A stretch of 64,000 bases of DNA from DATAZK01 sp965199805 (GCA_965199805.1 CBDATO010000001.1:1240001-1304000), one strand, 5' to 3'; shown: positions 8,078 to 20,289, numbered from the stretch's first letter. Made by a program: numbers and translations. The notes: generated by a model from the letters alone, not told the origin.

Positions 8078-10455
8078 TGCGAGGCCTCCTGAAGCGTGAC
8101 GAGGGTGCCGGTCGAATCGGAAGCCGGAGCAGCGGGAGCGACGGCCACCTCGACGATGTCGCCGTGGGCCGCGCCCAGCTGCTCGCGTACGTGTGAGCCG
8201 GGGCTGTTGGTCGGCAGCCAGACCACGCCGTCGGGCAGGTCGGCCACCACCAGCGGCAGGGTGATGGATCCGCGCTCGGCGTTGCCCACGGTGACGAGGT
8301 CACCCGGGCCGGCACCGATGGCGGCGGCCGTGGCCTCCGACAGGTGCAGACGCGGCGCCTTGCGGGTGCCGGCGAGATGGCTCTCGCCGTCCTGCATGTT
8401 GCCGTCGTCGAGCAGCCACGACCAGGTCGCGAGGATCGCCTCACCCGGGGCGAGCGGACGCGGACGGCCCGCGTCCACCGTCGGCGGGGCACCGGCGGGC
8501 CGGCGCGCGGTCGACTCGGCGAGCAGCCGGACGCGGGCCGATTCCGGGTCCGGCAGACCCAGCGCGATCCCCATCTCGGCGGCCAGCGTGTGCAGCACCC
8601 GCAGGTCGGACAGGGCGGTCGCGAGCGGCAGCGCCATGGCGAACGAGCGCTCCCGGCCCTCCCAGTCGAGAAAGCTTCCGGCCTTCTCGACCGTCGCCGC
8701 CACGGGCAGCACGACGTCGGCCAGGTCGGTCACCTCGGAATGCCGCAGCTCGAGGCTGACCAGGAACGGCACCCGGGCGAGCGCCTCGCGGGCGAGCACC
8801 GGGTCCGGCAGGTCGGCCGGGTCGACGGCGCCGACGAGCAGGCCGTCGACGGCCCCCTCGTAAGCGGCGTCGAGGATGTCGCTGACGTCGCGCGCACCCT
8901 CGGCGGGCAGCAGCCCCGCCTCGAGGGCGCCGCGCTCACCGGCGCGACGCGGCACCCAGGCCACCCGGGCACCGGTACGGGCGACGAGTCGCGCGACCGC
9001 CGAGAAGCCGCCGGGCACGCTGGCCAGTCGCTCGCCGACCATGACGATCGTGCCCTCGGGCACCTCGAGCCGGTCGAGTGCGGCCGGCTCGTTGCCGGGC
9101 AGGACCCGGATGAGTTCGCCGTAGGTCTTCACGATGCTCGGCGTCGTGAACGGCGCGATCGAGATGACCTTGAGGTTGCCCTTGCGGGCCGCCTTGCGCA
9201 GCCGCAGGAAGACGATCGGCGACTCCTCCTCCGGCTCGAAGGCCACCAGCACGACGGTGCCGGCGGTCTCGAGGTCGGCGTAGGTGACGCCGCCGCGGGC
9301 CGGGGTGGTGCCGGCCACGTGGGAGCGCAGGAACTGCGCCTCCTCCGGCGAGTTCGGCCGGATGCGGAAGTCCACGTCGCCGGTGCCGAGCGCCTCGCGC
9401 GCGAAGGTGGCGTACGCGTACGCGTCCTCGACGGTGTGGCGGCCACCCGCGAGCACGGCGGCACCGTGGCGGTTGACGCACTCGGACAGCCCGCGGGCCG
9501 CGTACGAGAGCGCCTCGGCCCACGAGGCCTCGTGCTGCTCGCCGGTCTCCCGGTTGCGGATGAGCGGGACGGTGAGCCGGTCACGCTGGCGGGTGTACTC
9601 GAACGCCCAGCGGCCCTTGTCGCAGTTCCACTCCTCGTTGACCTCGGGCTCGTTCGCCGCGAGGCGACGGAGCACGCGGCTGCGCCGGTGGTCGGTGCGG
9701 ATCGAGCAGCCGGACGCGCAGTGCTCGCACACGCCGTCCGTGCTGACCAGGTCGAACGGGCGGGCGTTGAAACGGTAGCTCGCCGCCGTCAGGGCGCCGA
9801 CCGGGCAGATCTGCACGGTGTTCGACGAGAAGTAGGACTGGAACGGCTCGTCGGGGTCGATCGCCACCTGCTCCAGCGCGCCGCGCTCGAAGAGGTCGAT
9901 GAACGGGTCGCCGGCCACCTGCAGCGAGAAGCGGGTGCAGCGGGCGCAGAGCACGCAGCGCTCGCGGTCGAGCAGCACCTCGCTGGAGATCGGCAGCGGC
10001 TTCTCGTACGTGCGCTTGGTCTCGTGGAAGCGCGACTCGGCGTCACCGTTGGACATCGCCTGGTTCTGCAGGGGGCACTCGCCGCCCTTGTCGCAGACCG
10101 GGCAGTCCAGCGGGTGGTTGATGAGCAGCAGCTCCATCGTGCCGCGCTGCGCCTTGTCGGCGACCGCCGACGTCAGCTGCGTCTTGACCTGCATGTCCGG
10201 CGCGACGGTGGTCGTGCAGGACGCGACCGGCTTGCGCTGGCCCTCGACCTCCACGATGCACTGCCGGCAGGCGCCGACCGGGTCGAGCAGCGGGTGGTCG
10301 CAGAAGCGCGGGATCTGGATCCCGATCTGCTCCGCCGCCCGGATGACCAGCGTGCCCTTCGGGACGCTCACCTCGATCCCGTCGACCGTGAGGGTGACGA
10401 GCTCCACCGGCGGCACCGGGGTCCCGCCTCCGCTGCGATCTGCGGTCACCGTCAT
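8074..10455 (-). CDS. nuoG: NADH-quinone oxidoreductase subunit G
   Basis: Large iron-sulfur subunit of the peripheral arm, 793 residues. The N-terminus binds a 2Fe-2S cluster (CDHPLLDPVGACRQC and a later Cys), followed by CPVCDKGGEC and the ferredoxin-type CVLCARC with CPVGA. A further four-cysteine set (CEHCASGC, then NCDKG about 30 residues on) matches the off-pathway N7 cluster, present in only part of the family. The C-terminal half is a molybdopterin-oxidoreductase fold without evident cofactor residues, as usual for NuoG. It overlaps nuoF and nuoH by four bases each. Confidence 0.96.
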   Translation of the reverse strand: MTVTADRSGGGTPVPPVELVTLTVDGIEVSVPKGTLVIRAAEQIGIQIPRFCDHPLLDPVGACRQCIVEVEGQRKPVASCTTTVAPDMQVKTQLTSAVADKAQRGTMELLLINHPLDCPVCDKGGECPLQNQAMSNGDAESRFHETKRTYEKPLPISSEVLLDRERCVLCARCTRFSLQVAGDPFIDLFERGALEQVAIDPDEPFQSYFSSNTVQICPVGALTAASYRFNARPFDLVSTDGVCEHCASGCSIRTDHRRSRVLRRLAANEPEVNEEWNCDKGRWAFEYTRQRDRLTVPLIRNRETGEQHEASWAEALSYAARGLSECVNRHGAAVLAGGRHTVEDAYAYATFAREALGTGDVDFRIRPNSPEEAQFLRSHVAGTTPARGGVTYADLETAGTVVLVAFEPEEESPIVFLRLRKAARKGNLKVISIAPFTTPSIVKTYGELIRVLPGNEPAALDRLEVPEGTIVMVGERLASVPGGFSAVARLVARTGARVAWVPRRAGERGALEAGLLPAEGARDVSDILDAAYEGAVDGLLVGAVDPADLPDPVLAREALARVPFLVSLELRHSEVTDLADVVLPVAATVEKAGSFLDWEGRERSFAMALPLATALSDLRVLHTLAAEMGIALGLPDPESARVRLLAESTARRPAGAPPTVDAGRPRPLAPGEAILATWSWLLDDGNMQDGESHLAGTRKAPRLHLSEATAAAIGAGPGDLVTVGNAERGSITLPLVVADLPDGVVWLPTNSPGSHVREQLGAAHGDIVEVAVAPAAPASDSTGTLVTLQEASQ

Positions 10456-11762
10456 GCGTGTGCTCCGGCTCCGACGAGTTGGCCGAGCGGGTCGGTGTCG
10501 GCCTTGAAGGGACAGTGACCCAGCTCGTAGTGGGCGACGAACTCGTCACGGAAGAACTTGATGCCCGAGACGATGGGGCTCGTGGCACCGTCGCCGAGCG
10601 CGCAGAACGAGCGCCCGAAGATGTTGTCGCAGGTGTCGAGCAGCGTCTCGATGTCCTCCGCCGAGCCCACGCCCGACTCGAGCCGGTGCAGGATCTGCGT
10701 CATCCAGTAGGTGCCCTCGCGACACGGGGTGCACTTGCCGCACGACTCGTGCGCGTAGAACTCCGTGAGCCGCAGGCAGGTCTTGACCATGCAGACCGAG
10801 TCGTCCATGACCATGACGGCCGCGGTGCCGAGCAGCGAGCCTGCCGCCTGCACGCCCTCGAAGTCCATCGGGGTGTCGAGGTGCTCGGCGGTCAGCATCG
10901 GGGTGCTGGAGCCGCCCGGGGTCCAGGCCTTCAGCGGGGCGCCGTTGCGCATCCCGCCGGCCATCTCCAGCAGCGTCCGGATCGTCGTGCCGAGCGGCAC
11001 CTCGTACTGGCCGGGACGCTCCACGTGGCCGCTGATCGAGACCATCTTGGGGCCGGGCGAGCGCTCGGTGCCCATCGACTTGAACCAGTCGACGCCGTGC
11101 CGGACGATGTACGGCACGGTCGCGATCGACTCGACGTTGTTGACGACGGTCGGCGACTGGTAGAGCCCGTGGGTGGCGGGGAACGGCGGGCGCAGCCGCG
11201 GCTGGCCGCGGTAGCCCTCGAGGGAGTCGAGCAGAGCCGTCTCCTCGCCGCAGATGTACGCGCCCGCGCCCCGGTGCAGGGTCAGCTTCAGGTCGAAGCC
11301 GCTGCCGAGGATGTCACTGCCGAGGTAGCCGGCCGCGTAGGCCTCGTCGATGGCGTTCTGCAGCCGGCGTCCGGCGTGCACCAGCTCGCCGCGCAGGTAG
11401 ATGAAGGCGTGGTTGGAGCGCACCGCGAACGAGGCGATGATGATGCCCTCGATCAGCGAGTGCGGGTCGGCCATCATCAGCGGGGCGTCCTTGCAGGTGC
11501 CCGGCTCACCCTCGTCGGCGTTGACCACGAGGTAATGCGGCTTGCCGTCGCCCTGCGGGATGAAGCTCCACTTCATACCGGTCGGGAAGCCGGCACCGCC
11601 TCGGCCGCGCAGGCCGGAGTCCTTGACCAACGCGATGATCGCGTCGGGCTCCATCGCGAGAGCGGTGCGAAGCGCCGCATAGCCCTCGGTCCGCTCGTAG
11701 GTGGCGAGCGTCCACGACTCGGGCTCGCCCCAACGGGAGGTCAGCACCGGAGTACTGGTCAT
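10452..11762 (-). CDS. nuoF: NADH-quinone oxidoreductase subunit F
   Basis: NADH- and FMN-binding subunit, the entry point for electrons, 436 residues. The glycine-rich NADH site (GRGGAGFPTGMKW), FMN site (NADEGEPGTCKDAPLM), GAGAYICGEETAL, and the N3 4Fe-4S ligands (ESCGKCTPCREG plus a Cys in GRSFCALGDGA) are all present. The ATG at 11762 overlaps the nuoE stop (ATGA). Confidence 0.98.
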   Translation of the reverse strand: MTSTPVLTSRWGEPESWTLATYERTEGYAALRTALAMEPDAIIALVKDSGLRGRGGAGFPTGMKWSFIPQGDGKPHYLVVNADEGEPGTCKDAPLMMADPHSLIEGIIIASFAVRSNHAFIYLRGELVHAGRRLQNAIDEAYAAGYLGSDILGSGFDLKLTLHRGAGAYICGEETALLDSLEGYRGQPRLRPPFPATHGLYQSPTVVNNVESIATVPYIVRHGVDWFKSMGTERSPGPKMVSISGHVERPGQYEVPLGTTIRTLLEMAGGMRNGAPLKAWTPGGSSTPMLTAEHLDTPMDFEGVQAAGSLLGTAAVMVMDDSVCMVKTCLRLTEFYAHESCGKCTPCREGTYWMTQILHRLESGVGSAEDIETLLDTCDNIFGRSFCALGDGATSPIVSGIKFFRDEFVAHYELGHCPFKADTDPLGQLVGAGAHA

Positions 11763-12568
11763 GAGTTCGAGGACTCCTCGTTGGTGGTCTGGAACATCTC
11801 GGGATCGGGGGCCGGCTCGGCAGCGCCGAGCGCTCCGAGGTCGCCGGTCGCCTCGGGATCGGCGACGGCGATGTAGCCGCTGGTGCGGGGCACTCCGGCA
11901 CCCGGCTCGGGGCGGGCGTCACCGATGGCGGCCGAGCTCTCGGTGCCGCGGGAGTCGGGCGAGGTGCCCGGCTCCGGGTGGGCGGTGCCCGCGAAGACCG
12001 CCTCGGGGCGCGGGTCGCGGAAGCCGGCGAGCTGGCGGCTCATCTCGCGGAACGAGCAGAGCGGCGCGCCGCGGGTGGGCTGCGGGCGCTCCCCCGCCGC
12101 CAGCGCGTCGACCATGGCCTCGGCACTGTCCGGGGTCACGTTGTCGAAGAACTCGTAATTCACCGTGACCACGGGGGCGAAGTCGCAGGCTGCGAGGCAC
12201 TCGGCGTGCTCGAGCGTGAACGTGCCGTCCGCGGTGGTCTCGTTGTGGTGGACGCCGAGCCGCTTCGAGATCCGCGTGAAGACGTCTTCGCCGCCGAGCA
12301 GCTGGCACGACAGGTTGGTGCAGACGGAGACGAGGTACTCGCCGACGGGGCGGCGCTTGTACATCGTGTAGAACGTCGCGACCGCGCCGACCTCGGCCTT
12401 GGTGAGCCCGAGCGTCTCGGCGCAGAACGCGATGCCCTGCGGGGTCACGTAGCCCTCTTCGGCCTGCACCAGGTGCAGCATCGGCAGCAGCGCGCTGCGC
12501 GAACGCCCCTCGGGGTAGCGCGCGATGATCTCCACCGCAGCCGCCCGCGTCTCCTCGGTCAGCGGCAT
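11759..12568 (-). CDS. nuoE: NADH-quinone oxidoreductase subunit E
   Basis: Thioredoxin-fold subunit with the N1a 2Fe-2S cluster. Its ligands are visible as CTNLSC and, about 40 residues later, CLAAC. I chose the ATG at 12568 because GGGGGAG lies five bases upstream; an in-frame GTG at 12631 would overlap nuoD by 14 bases and add 21 unconserved residues. At 269 residues it is about 100 longer than E. coli NuoE. The extra part is a Gly/Pro/Ala/Glu-rich C-terminal tail that is probably disordered. Confidence 0.95.
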   Translation of the reverse strand: MPLTEETRAAAVEIIARYPEGRSRSALLPMLHLVQAEEGYVTPQGIAFCAETLGLTKAEVGAVATFYTMYKRRPVGEYLVSVCTNLSCQLLGGEDVFTRISKRLGVHHNETTADGTFTLEHAECLAACDFAPVVTVNYEFFDNVTPDSAEAMVDALAAGERPQPTRGAPLCSFREMSRQLAGFRDPRPEAVFAGTAHPEPGTSPDSRGTESSAAIGDARPEPGAGVPRTSGYIAVADPEATGDLGALGAAEPAPDPEMFQTTNEESSNS

Positions 12569-12617
12569 GCCGACTCCCCCACGACACTCCTCAGCTCGGG
12601 CTCTGCCCTGAATCCGG

Positions 12618-13981
<1,364 letters not shown>

Positions 13982-13985
<4 letters not shown>

Positions 13986-14722
13986 GCGTAGCTCCTGCGC
14001 TGGTCGGGCGGCGGGACCTCGGCCCCCTTGTACTCGACCGGCACGCCGCCGAGCGGGTAGTCCTTGCGCTGCGGATGGCCGTGCCAGTCGTCCGGCATCA
14101 TGATCCGGGTCAATCCGTGGTGGCCGTCGAAGATGATGCCGAAGAAGTCCCAGGTCTCGCGCTCGTGCCAGTCGGCAGTCGGGTAGACGCCGGTCAGCGA
14201 CGGCACGTGCGGGTCCTCGACGGTGACCGCGACCTCGAGGCGCAACCGCCGCCGATGCGTCATCGACAGCAGGTGGTAGGCCACGTGCAGCCGGCGCGGG
14301 TCGATGCCGAGGTAGTCGACTCCCGACAGCGAGCTCAGCAGCTCGAAGCGGAGCTCGGCCGAGTCACGCAGGGTCTGCGCCACCTCGAGGAGACGCTCGC
14401 GCCTGATGTGCAGCGTCATCTCGCCGTGCTGGACGACGACGTTCTCGACCGCGTCGCCCAGCTGCGGGAACACGCGCTCGAGCGCGGTGTAGATCGACTC
14501 GTTCTTCTCGTCGAACGGCCGGGTCGACGGCCCCGCCAGGGGCGTCGGGCGGACCAGGCCACCGAACCCGGAGGTGTCGCCGGAGCCGCGCGAGCCGAAC
14601 ATGCCCTTGCGCGGGGTGGGGCCGGGCTCGAGGGGACTGCTCGCCTCGGGACGGCCGGTGGCGTCGGCGCGGTTGGCGCCGTCGTCACCCTGCGGACCGG
14701 TACGGCCGGAGATCTCGCTCAC
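13982..14722 (-). CDS. nuoC: NADH-quinone oxidoreductase subunit C
   Basis: Peripheral-arm subunit (30-kDa subunit family), 246 residues, encoded as a separate protein rather than fused to NuoD as in E. coli. The conserved core ends in the family signature RETWDFFGIIFDGH followed by LTRIMMPDDWHGHPQRKDYP. Roughly the first 70 residues are Gly/Pro-rich and unconserved. The GTG at 14722 overlaps the nuoB stop (GTGA). Confidence 0.96.
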
Positions 14723-15339
14723 TCGCGGATCCCGGGCAGCACCGGCATGGGGGCGGTCTGGCGCAGCGATCGCACCTCGGCCTCCTCACGCTCACGCACG
14801 GCGAAGTCGGCGGGCTTCTCGTAGGGAACGATCGGCAGGCCGGCGCGCTCGATGGCCCGCTCGCGGGCGGGGCCGAGCGGGGTGGTGCGGATCTTGTCGT
14901 GCAGCTTCAGGATGGCGTCCATCAGCATCTCGGGCCGCGGCGGGCAGCCCGGCAGGTACATGTCGACCGGGACGATGTGGTCGACGCCCTGGACGACGGC
15001 GTAGTTGTTGAACATCCCGCCGGAGCTCGCGCAGACGCCCATCGCGATGACCCACTTCGGGTTGGGCATCTGGTCGTAGATCTGGCGCAGGACGGGGGCC
15101 ATCTTTTGGCTGACCCGGCCGGCGACGATCATGAGGTCGGACTGGCGCGGGCTCGGCCGGAAGACCTCCATGCCGAAGCGTGCGAGGTCGTATCGGCCGG
15201 CGCCGGTGGCCATCATCTCGATGGCACAACACGCCAGACCGAAGGTGGCGGGCCACAACGACGACGTACGCGCCCAGTTAGCAAGTTTCTCGACCGACGC
15301 CAGGATGATGCCGTCGGGCAATTTTTCTTCTAGTCCCAT
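14719..15339 (-). CDS. nuoB: NADH-quinone oxidoreductase subunit B
   Basis: Subunit carrying cluster N2, the last iron-sulfur centre before the quinone. The tandem cysteines (GLACCAIEMM), MGVCASSGGMFNNYA and YLPGCPPRPE supply its four ligands. The ATG at 15339 follows a strong GAGGAGG ribosome site and lies ten bases inside nuoA. This gives 206 residues, about 20 more than average, the excess being at the C-terminus. The longer open frame upstream is a shadow of nuoA. Confidence 0.98.
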   Translation of the reverse strand: MGLEEKLPDGIILASVEKLANWARTSSLWPATFGLACCAIEMMATGAGRYDLARFGMEVFRPSPRQSDLMIVAGRVSQKMAPVLRQIYDQMPNPKWVIAMGVCASSGGMFNNYAVVQGVDHIVPVDMYLPGCPPRPEMLMDAILKLHDKIRTTPLGPARERAIERAGLPIVPYEKPADFAVREREEAEVRSLRQTAPMPVLPGIRE

Positions 15340-15692
15340 TCGAGACCTCCTCGGCGCCAGACATAGGCGTAGGCGACGAACACGGTGAGCAGGAAGAGCA
15401 CCATCTCGACCAGCCCGAACACCCCGAGGCTGCCGAAACTGACGGCCCAGGGGTAAAGGAAAATCACTTCGATGTCGAAGACGATGAAGAGCATCGCCGT
15501 CAGGTAGAACTTGATCGGAAAACGGCCGGCGCCCGGGCCCTGCGGGGTCGGCTCGATCCCGCACTCGTACGCGTCGAGCTTGGCCCGGTTGTAGCGCTTG
15601 GGGCCGACCACCATCCCCGTCAGCACCGAACCGGCGGCGAACAGGAACGCGAGCGCACCGAGTCCGAGAATCGGCACGTATGACCGAAGCAC
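15330..15692 (-). CDS. nuoA: NADH-quinone oxidoreductase subunit A
   Basis: Three-helix membrane subunit (ND3 homologue), first gene of the operon. The GTG at 15692 is preceded by AAGGAG with five bases spacing and gives 120 residues, the normal length. A TTG at 15710 would put the ribosome site inside the gene and is less likely. The loop motif YECGIEPTPQGPGAGRFPIK and FDIEVIFLYPWA are conserved. About 126 bases separate it from menJ upstream; I could not identify a convincing promoter there. Confidence 0.96.
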   Translation of the reverse strand: MLRSYVPILGLGALAFLFAAGSVLTGMVVGPKRYNRAKLDAYECGIEPTPQGPGAGRFPIKFYLTAMLFIVFDIEVIFLYPWAVSFGSLGVFGLVEMVLFLLTVFVAYAYVWRRGGLEWD

Positions 15693-15818
15693 TCGGTCTC
15701 CTTCCGGCAAGTACGGGCGGGATGCAGGTGTGGGGCGGTACGGCGGTGCAGTGACACGGGCGGACGGTCAACGCGCTGGGCGACTCACAGGCACGGGAGA
15801 GCCTACGCGCGGCGACGC

Positions 15819-17072
15819 TCAAGCAGCGGGCGCCACCCTGGTCAGCCCGTTGATCAGCCGGTCCAGGGCGTCACCGCCGCGGGGGTCGGTCAGGTTGGCC
15901 AGGAGCTTCAGGGTGAAGCGCATCAAAGTGGGGCGCGGGAGCCCGTACTTGGTGGCGAGACTCATGACCTGCGGGTGGCCGATCAGGGACACGAACCAGC
16001 GGCCGAGCGTGTAGTAGCCGCCGTACTGGGCGGCCAAGGCGGCCGGGTAGGCCTCGAGCGCGTGCTCGCGGGCCGGGCCTTCGGGACGGGCGAGCGCCTG
16101 CACGACGATGTCGGCCGCGGTCTCGGCGGTCTCCATCGCGTACGCGATGCCCTCGCCGTTGAACGGGTTGACCGCCCCGGCGGCGTCACCGATGAGCAGC
16201 AGCCCGTCGCGGTAGTGCGGCTGCCGGTTGAAGCCCATCCCGAGCGCACCCCCGCGTACCGGGCCGAGGAGCTCCTGGCCGGCGAGGTCGGGGATGCCCG
16301 ACAACCAGCGGCGGAGCAGGTCCTTGTAGTCGACGTTGCCCCAGGCATCGGACGTGTTGAGGATGCCGAGCCCGACGTTGACCGTGCCGTCGCCGACCCC
16401 GAAGAGCCAGCCGTAGCCCGGCAGCAGCCGGCCCTCGCCGCGCGGGCCGTCCCAGAGCTCCAGGTGGCTCTCGAGGTAGTTGTCGGCGGACCGGGCCTCG
16501 GAGCGCAGGTAACCGCGGACGGCGACCCCCATCGGGCGGTCGTCGCGCTTGCGGATGCCGGCCCCGAGCGCGGTACGTGCGCTCACGCCATCGGCCGCGA
16601 GCACCAGCGGAGCGGCGAGCTGCTCGCCGTTCTTCAGGACCACGCCGATCGTGCGGCCGGTGCGCTCGTCGCGCAGCGGGCCGGCGACGGTGGTCTGCTC
16701 GCGCAACACCGCACCCGCCTTCTGCGCGGTGCGGGCGAGCACCTCGTCGAAGTCGAGCCGGGGGCGGACGAGGCCGTAATCGGGGTAGCTCGCGAGCTCG
16801 GGCCAGTCCAGCTCGAGTCGGTGCTTGCCGCCGTAGATCCGCAGGCCCTTGTTCTGCGGCCAGTCGGAGATGTCGACGCCGAGCTTGAGCAGCGACTTGA
16901 CCGCCCGTGGCGTGAGGCCGTCGCCGCACACCTTCTCCCGCGGGAAGGTCGTCTTCTCCAGCAGCAGCACGTTCACCCCGGCGCGGGCCAGGTGGGCGGC
17001 TGCGGTGGAGCCGCCGGGGCCAGCGCCGACGATGATGACGTCGGCCTGCTGGTCAGCAGGGCGCTGCGACAT
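15819..17072 (-). CDS. menJ: Geranylgeranyl reductase family FAD protein, probable menaquinone reductase
   Basis: FAD-dependent reductase of 417 residues. The N-terminal dinucleotide fold (VIIVGAGPGGSTAAAHLARAG), CGDGLTPRA and the later GDAAGAVNPFNGEGI are typical of the geranylgeranyl reductase family, as is PGYGWLFGVGDG. The mycobacterial relative MenJ saturates one isoprene unit of menaquinone. Position between menG and nuoA fits that role: the product would be the electron acceptor of the complex encoded next door. The same neighbourhood occurs in Streptomyces. A membrane-lipid substrate cannot be excluded from sequence. Confidence 0.82.
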   Translation of the reverse strand: MSQRPADQQADVIIVGAGPGGSTAAAHLARAGVNVLLLEKTTFPREKVCGDGLTPRAVKSLLKLGVDISDWPQNKGLRIYGGKHRLELDWPELASYPDYGLVRPRLDFDEVLARTAQKAGAVLREQTTVAGPLRDERTGRTIGVVLKNGEQLAAPLVLAADGVSARTALGAGIRKRDDRPMGVAVRGYLRSEARSADNYLESHLELWDGPRGEGRLLPGYGWLFGVGDGTVNVGLGILNTSDAWGNVDYKDLLRRWLSGIPDLAGQELLGPVRGGALGMGFNRQPHYRDGLLLIGDAAGAVNPFNGEGIAYAMETAETAADIVVQALARPEGPAREHALEAYPAALAAQYGGYYTLGRWFVSLIGHPQVMSLATKYGLPRPTLMRFTLKLLANLTDPRGGDALDRLINGLTRVAPAA

Positions 17073-17101
17073 ACCGGGACGCTTCCTTCGTGGACGGGGA
17101 G

Positions 17102-17121
17102 CTTGTGAAAACCTTCACGAG
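17102..17121. promoter_or_regulatory. Inverted repeat upstream of menJ
   Basis: CTTGTGAA and TTCACGAG form an imperfect dyad around a four-base centre (GTGAA-AACC-TTCAC is exact). It lies 30 bases upstream of the menJ ATG in the 127-bp menG-menJ gap, where a regulator could act. The cognate protein is unknown. Confidence 0.35.
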
Positions 17122-17199
17122 CGTCTGTAGGCCAGTCTAGGACGGGATGTGGACACATGTCGCGAGCGATGGACCACAGATCTGCAGGTAAACGCACCC

Positions 17200-17901
17200 T
17201 TACCCGGTGACGGCCGGGGCGACGGCCCGGTGCAGCGCGACGACTCCCCCGGTCAGGTCACGCCAGCCGACGTCCGTCCAGCCGGCCTCCTGCACCAGTC
17301 GCGCCAGACCCTGCTGATCGGGCCAGGCCCGGATCGACTCGGCGAGATAGACGTAGGCGTCCGGGCTGCTCGACACCGCCCGGGCCACCGACGGCAGCGC
17401 GCGCATCAGGTACTCGACGTAGACGGTGCGGAACGGCTTCCAGACCGGCCGGCTGAACTCGCAGACCACGAGGCGGCCGCCGGGGCGGGTGACCCGGCGC
17501 AGCTCGCGCAGGCCCGCGACCGGGTCGACGACGTTGCGCAGGCCGAAGGAGATGGTGACCGCGTCGAACGTGGCGTCGGCGAAGGGCAGGTGCAGCGCGT
17601 CGGCCGCGACCAGCTCGACGCCCGCGTGCGGCCGGGCCGCGGCGAGCATGCCGAGGCTGAAGTCGGCAGCGACCACCTGCGCCCCCGCCTTGGCGAGCGG
17701 GGCGCTGCTGACCGCGGTGCCGGCGGCGAGGTCGAGGATGCGGTCACCCGGCGCCGGCTCCAGGGCCCGGCGGGTCGCCGCGCGCCACAGCCGGTCCTGA
17801 CCGAGGGACAGCACGGTGTTGGTGACGTCGTAGCGCCGGGCCACGGCGTCGAACATGGCCGCGACCTCGGTGGGCTTCTTGTCGAGCGCGGCTCGGGTCA
17901 C
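17200..17901 (-). CDS. menG: Demethylmenaquinone methyltransferase
   Basis: SAM-dependent methyltransferase of the UbiE/MenG family (233 residues), performing the last C-methylation of menaquinone. It has the N-terminal MFDAVARRYDVTNTVLSLGQ signature, motif I as ILDLAAGTA, and ISFGLRNVVD. The GTG at 17901 overlaps the mqnX stop (GTGA), so it is translated as part of the mqnC-mqnX-menG unit. The context of futalosine genes upstream and complex I downstream supports a menaquinone rather than a ubiquinone substrate. Confidence 0.95.
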   Translation of the reverse strand: MTRAALDKKPTEVAAMFDAVARRYDVTNTVLSLGQDRLWRAATRRALEPAPGDRILDLAAGTAVSSAPLAKAGAQVVAADFSLGMLAAARPHAGVELVAADALHLPFADATFDAVTISFGLRNVVDPVAGLRELRRVTRPGGRLVVCEFSRPVWKPFRTVYVEYLMRALPSVARAVSSSPDAYVYLAESIRAWPDQQGLARLVQEAGWTDVGWRDLTGGVVALHRAVAPAVTG

Positions 17902-19109
17902 GACGACGAGTCTGCCCGCGCCGCGTCCACCACCGGACGCGCCCGGCCGGTGGCGACGATCTCATCGAGGATGTCGGCGGCGTGCGGGTCGCCGACCGTC
18001 ACCTCGGCGAACGCGGCGGTGGCCCCCGGCTCGATCCGGCCGAGGTCGGACCTGCCGATGGCCTCGGCGCCCCCGTGGGTGGCGGCGGCGAGCAACCGGG
18101 CCGCGAGGTCGGTGCCGGTGTAACCCTGCGAGCGGGCGATGCCGGCCAGCGTGCGCACCTCGGCGAGCAGGTCGAGGTCGGGCGTCGAGGCGAGCGAGTC
18201 CGTCCCGACGGCGATCGGATTGCCCTCGGCCAGGTGCGCCGCGACGGGCGGGATGCCGGCGCCCAGCACCCCGTTGGAGCGGGCGCACAGCGCGACGTAC
18301 GTGCCGCGCGCCTTGAGCAGCGCCCGGTCGTCGGCGTCGAGGTGGGTGCCGTGGGCCACGTGCACGTCGGCGCCTAGGCCGCCGATGGCGTCCATGTAGT
18401 GCGCGGGCGACCGGCCCGCACCGCCGGACGCCCGCAGCTCGGCCGCGAAGGGCCAGGTGGGCGACGCGAACGGGCCGATCCCCCGGCGTACGAAGTCGTC
18501 CTCGTCCTGGGTCTCGGCGAGGTGCGGGTGCAGCCGGCGGCCGTGCACGCGGGCCAGCCGGTTCAGCCCCTCCAGCAGGTCGGTGCCGAGCGTGTAGAGG
18601 GTGTGCGGCGACAGGCCGGTCTCGCCGTGCTCGGCGAGGACCGCTTCCAACCGGGTGCGTTCGTCCGGCCACGCCTCGCTCGGGAGCGCCACGGACTCCA
18701 GGTAGCGCACGCCGGGCACTGCCACCGCGAGCGCGCCGACGTTGGTGACGATGTCGGCGACCGCGACGGTGCCGCTAGCGTGCGCCAGGGCCCAGCTGCC
18801 GGCGACCTCGGCGGCCCAGGCCGACTCGTCGAGCAGCCGGCGCCGCTCGTTCATCTGCTGCAGCCAGTCCGGGAAGGCGTGGCCGAAGGTGAGCAGGTCG
18901 GCGAACGACGGCCCGTACTGCAGGTGGGCATGGGCGTTGACGAGGCCCGGCATCAGGATCCCGGCGTGCTCGATCGTCTCGTCGGCGTCGGCCCGCAGGC
19001 TCGCCGCCGGTCCGACCGCCACCACGCGTCCGGCCTCGACGAGGACCCCGCCGTCGCGGACCGGCGCGCTGGTGACCGGCAGGACGTGGGGCGACAGGTG
19101 CAGCTGCAC
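17898..19109 (-). CDS. mqnX: Amidohydrolase, probable aminodeoxyfutalosine deaminase
   Basis: Metal-dependent hydrolase of the cytosine/adenosine deaminase type, 403 residues. Metal ligands are visible as LVNAHAHLQ (HxH), HPHLAETQ, VAHGTHLD and GTDSLAS. In the futalosine pathway a deaminase of this class converts aminodeoxyfutalosine to futalosine, which MqnB then hydrolyses. It sits seven bases after mqnC and overlaps menG (GTGA), which is the main reason for the specific call. On domain alone it could be another purine-type deaminase. The start is GTG at 19109. Confidence 0.8.
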   Translation of the reverse strand: MQLHLSPHVLPVTSAPVRDGGVLVEAGRVVAVGPAASLRADADETIEHAGILMPGLVNAHAHLQYGPSFADLLTFGHAFPDWLQQMNERRRLLDESAWAAEVAGSWALAHASGTVAVADIVTNVGALAVAVPGVRYLESVALPSEAWPDERTRLEAVLAEHGETGLSPHTLYTLGTDLLEGLNRLARVHGRRLHPHLAETQDEDDFVRRGIGPFASPTWPFAAELRASGGAGRSPAHYMDAIGGLGADVHVAHGTHLDADDRALLKARGTYVALCARSNGVLGAGIPPVAAHLAEGNPIAVGTDSLASTPDLDLLAEVRTLAGIARSQGYTGTDLAARLLAAATHGGAEAIGRSDLGRIEPGATAAFAEVTVGDPHAADILDEIVATGRARPVVDAARADSSS

Positions 19110-19116
19110 GCGGCGC

Positions 19117-20277
<1,161 letters not shown>

Positions 20278-20283
20278 CCTGCA

Positions 20284-20289
20284 ATGGTA
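20284..20289 (-). promoter_or_regulatory. -10 element of mqnC, leaderless type
   Basis: TACCAT (TANNNT) lies six bases before the mqnC GTG with no room for a ribosome site, so the transcript likely begins at the start codon. No clear -35 hexamer is visible. Confidence 0.6.

Noticed and set aside
15693..15710. TTG start for nuoA at 15710
   Set aside because: It would place the AAGGAG ribosome site inside the gene and give a longer than normal protein; the GTG at 15692 is better placed.
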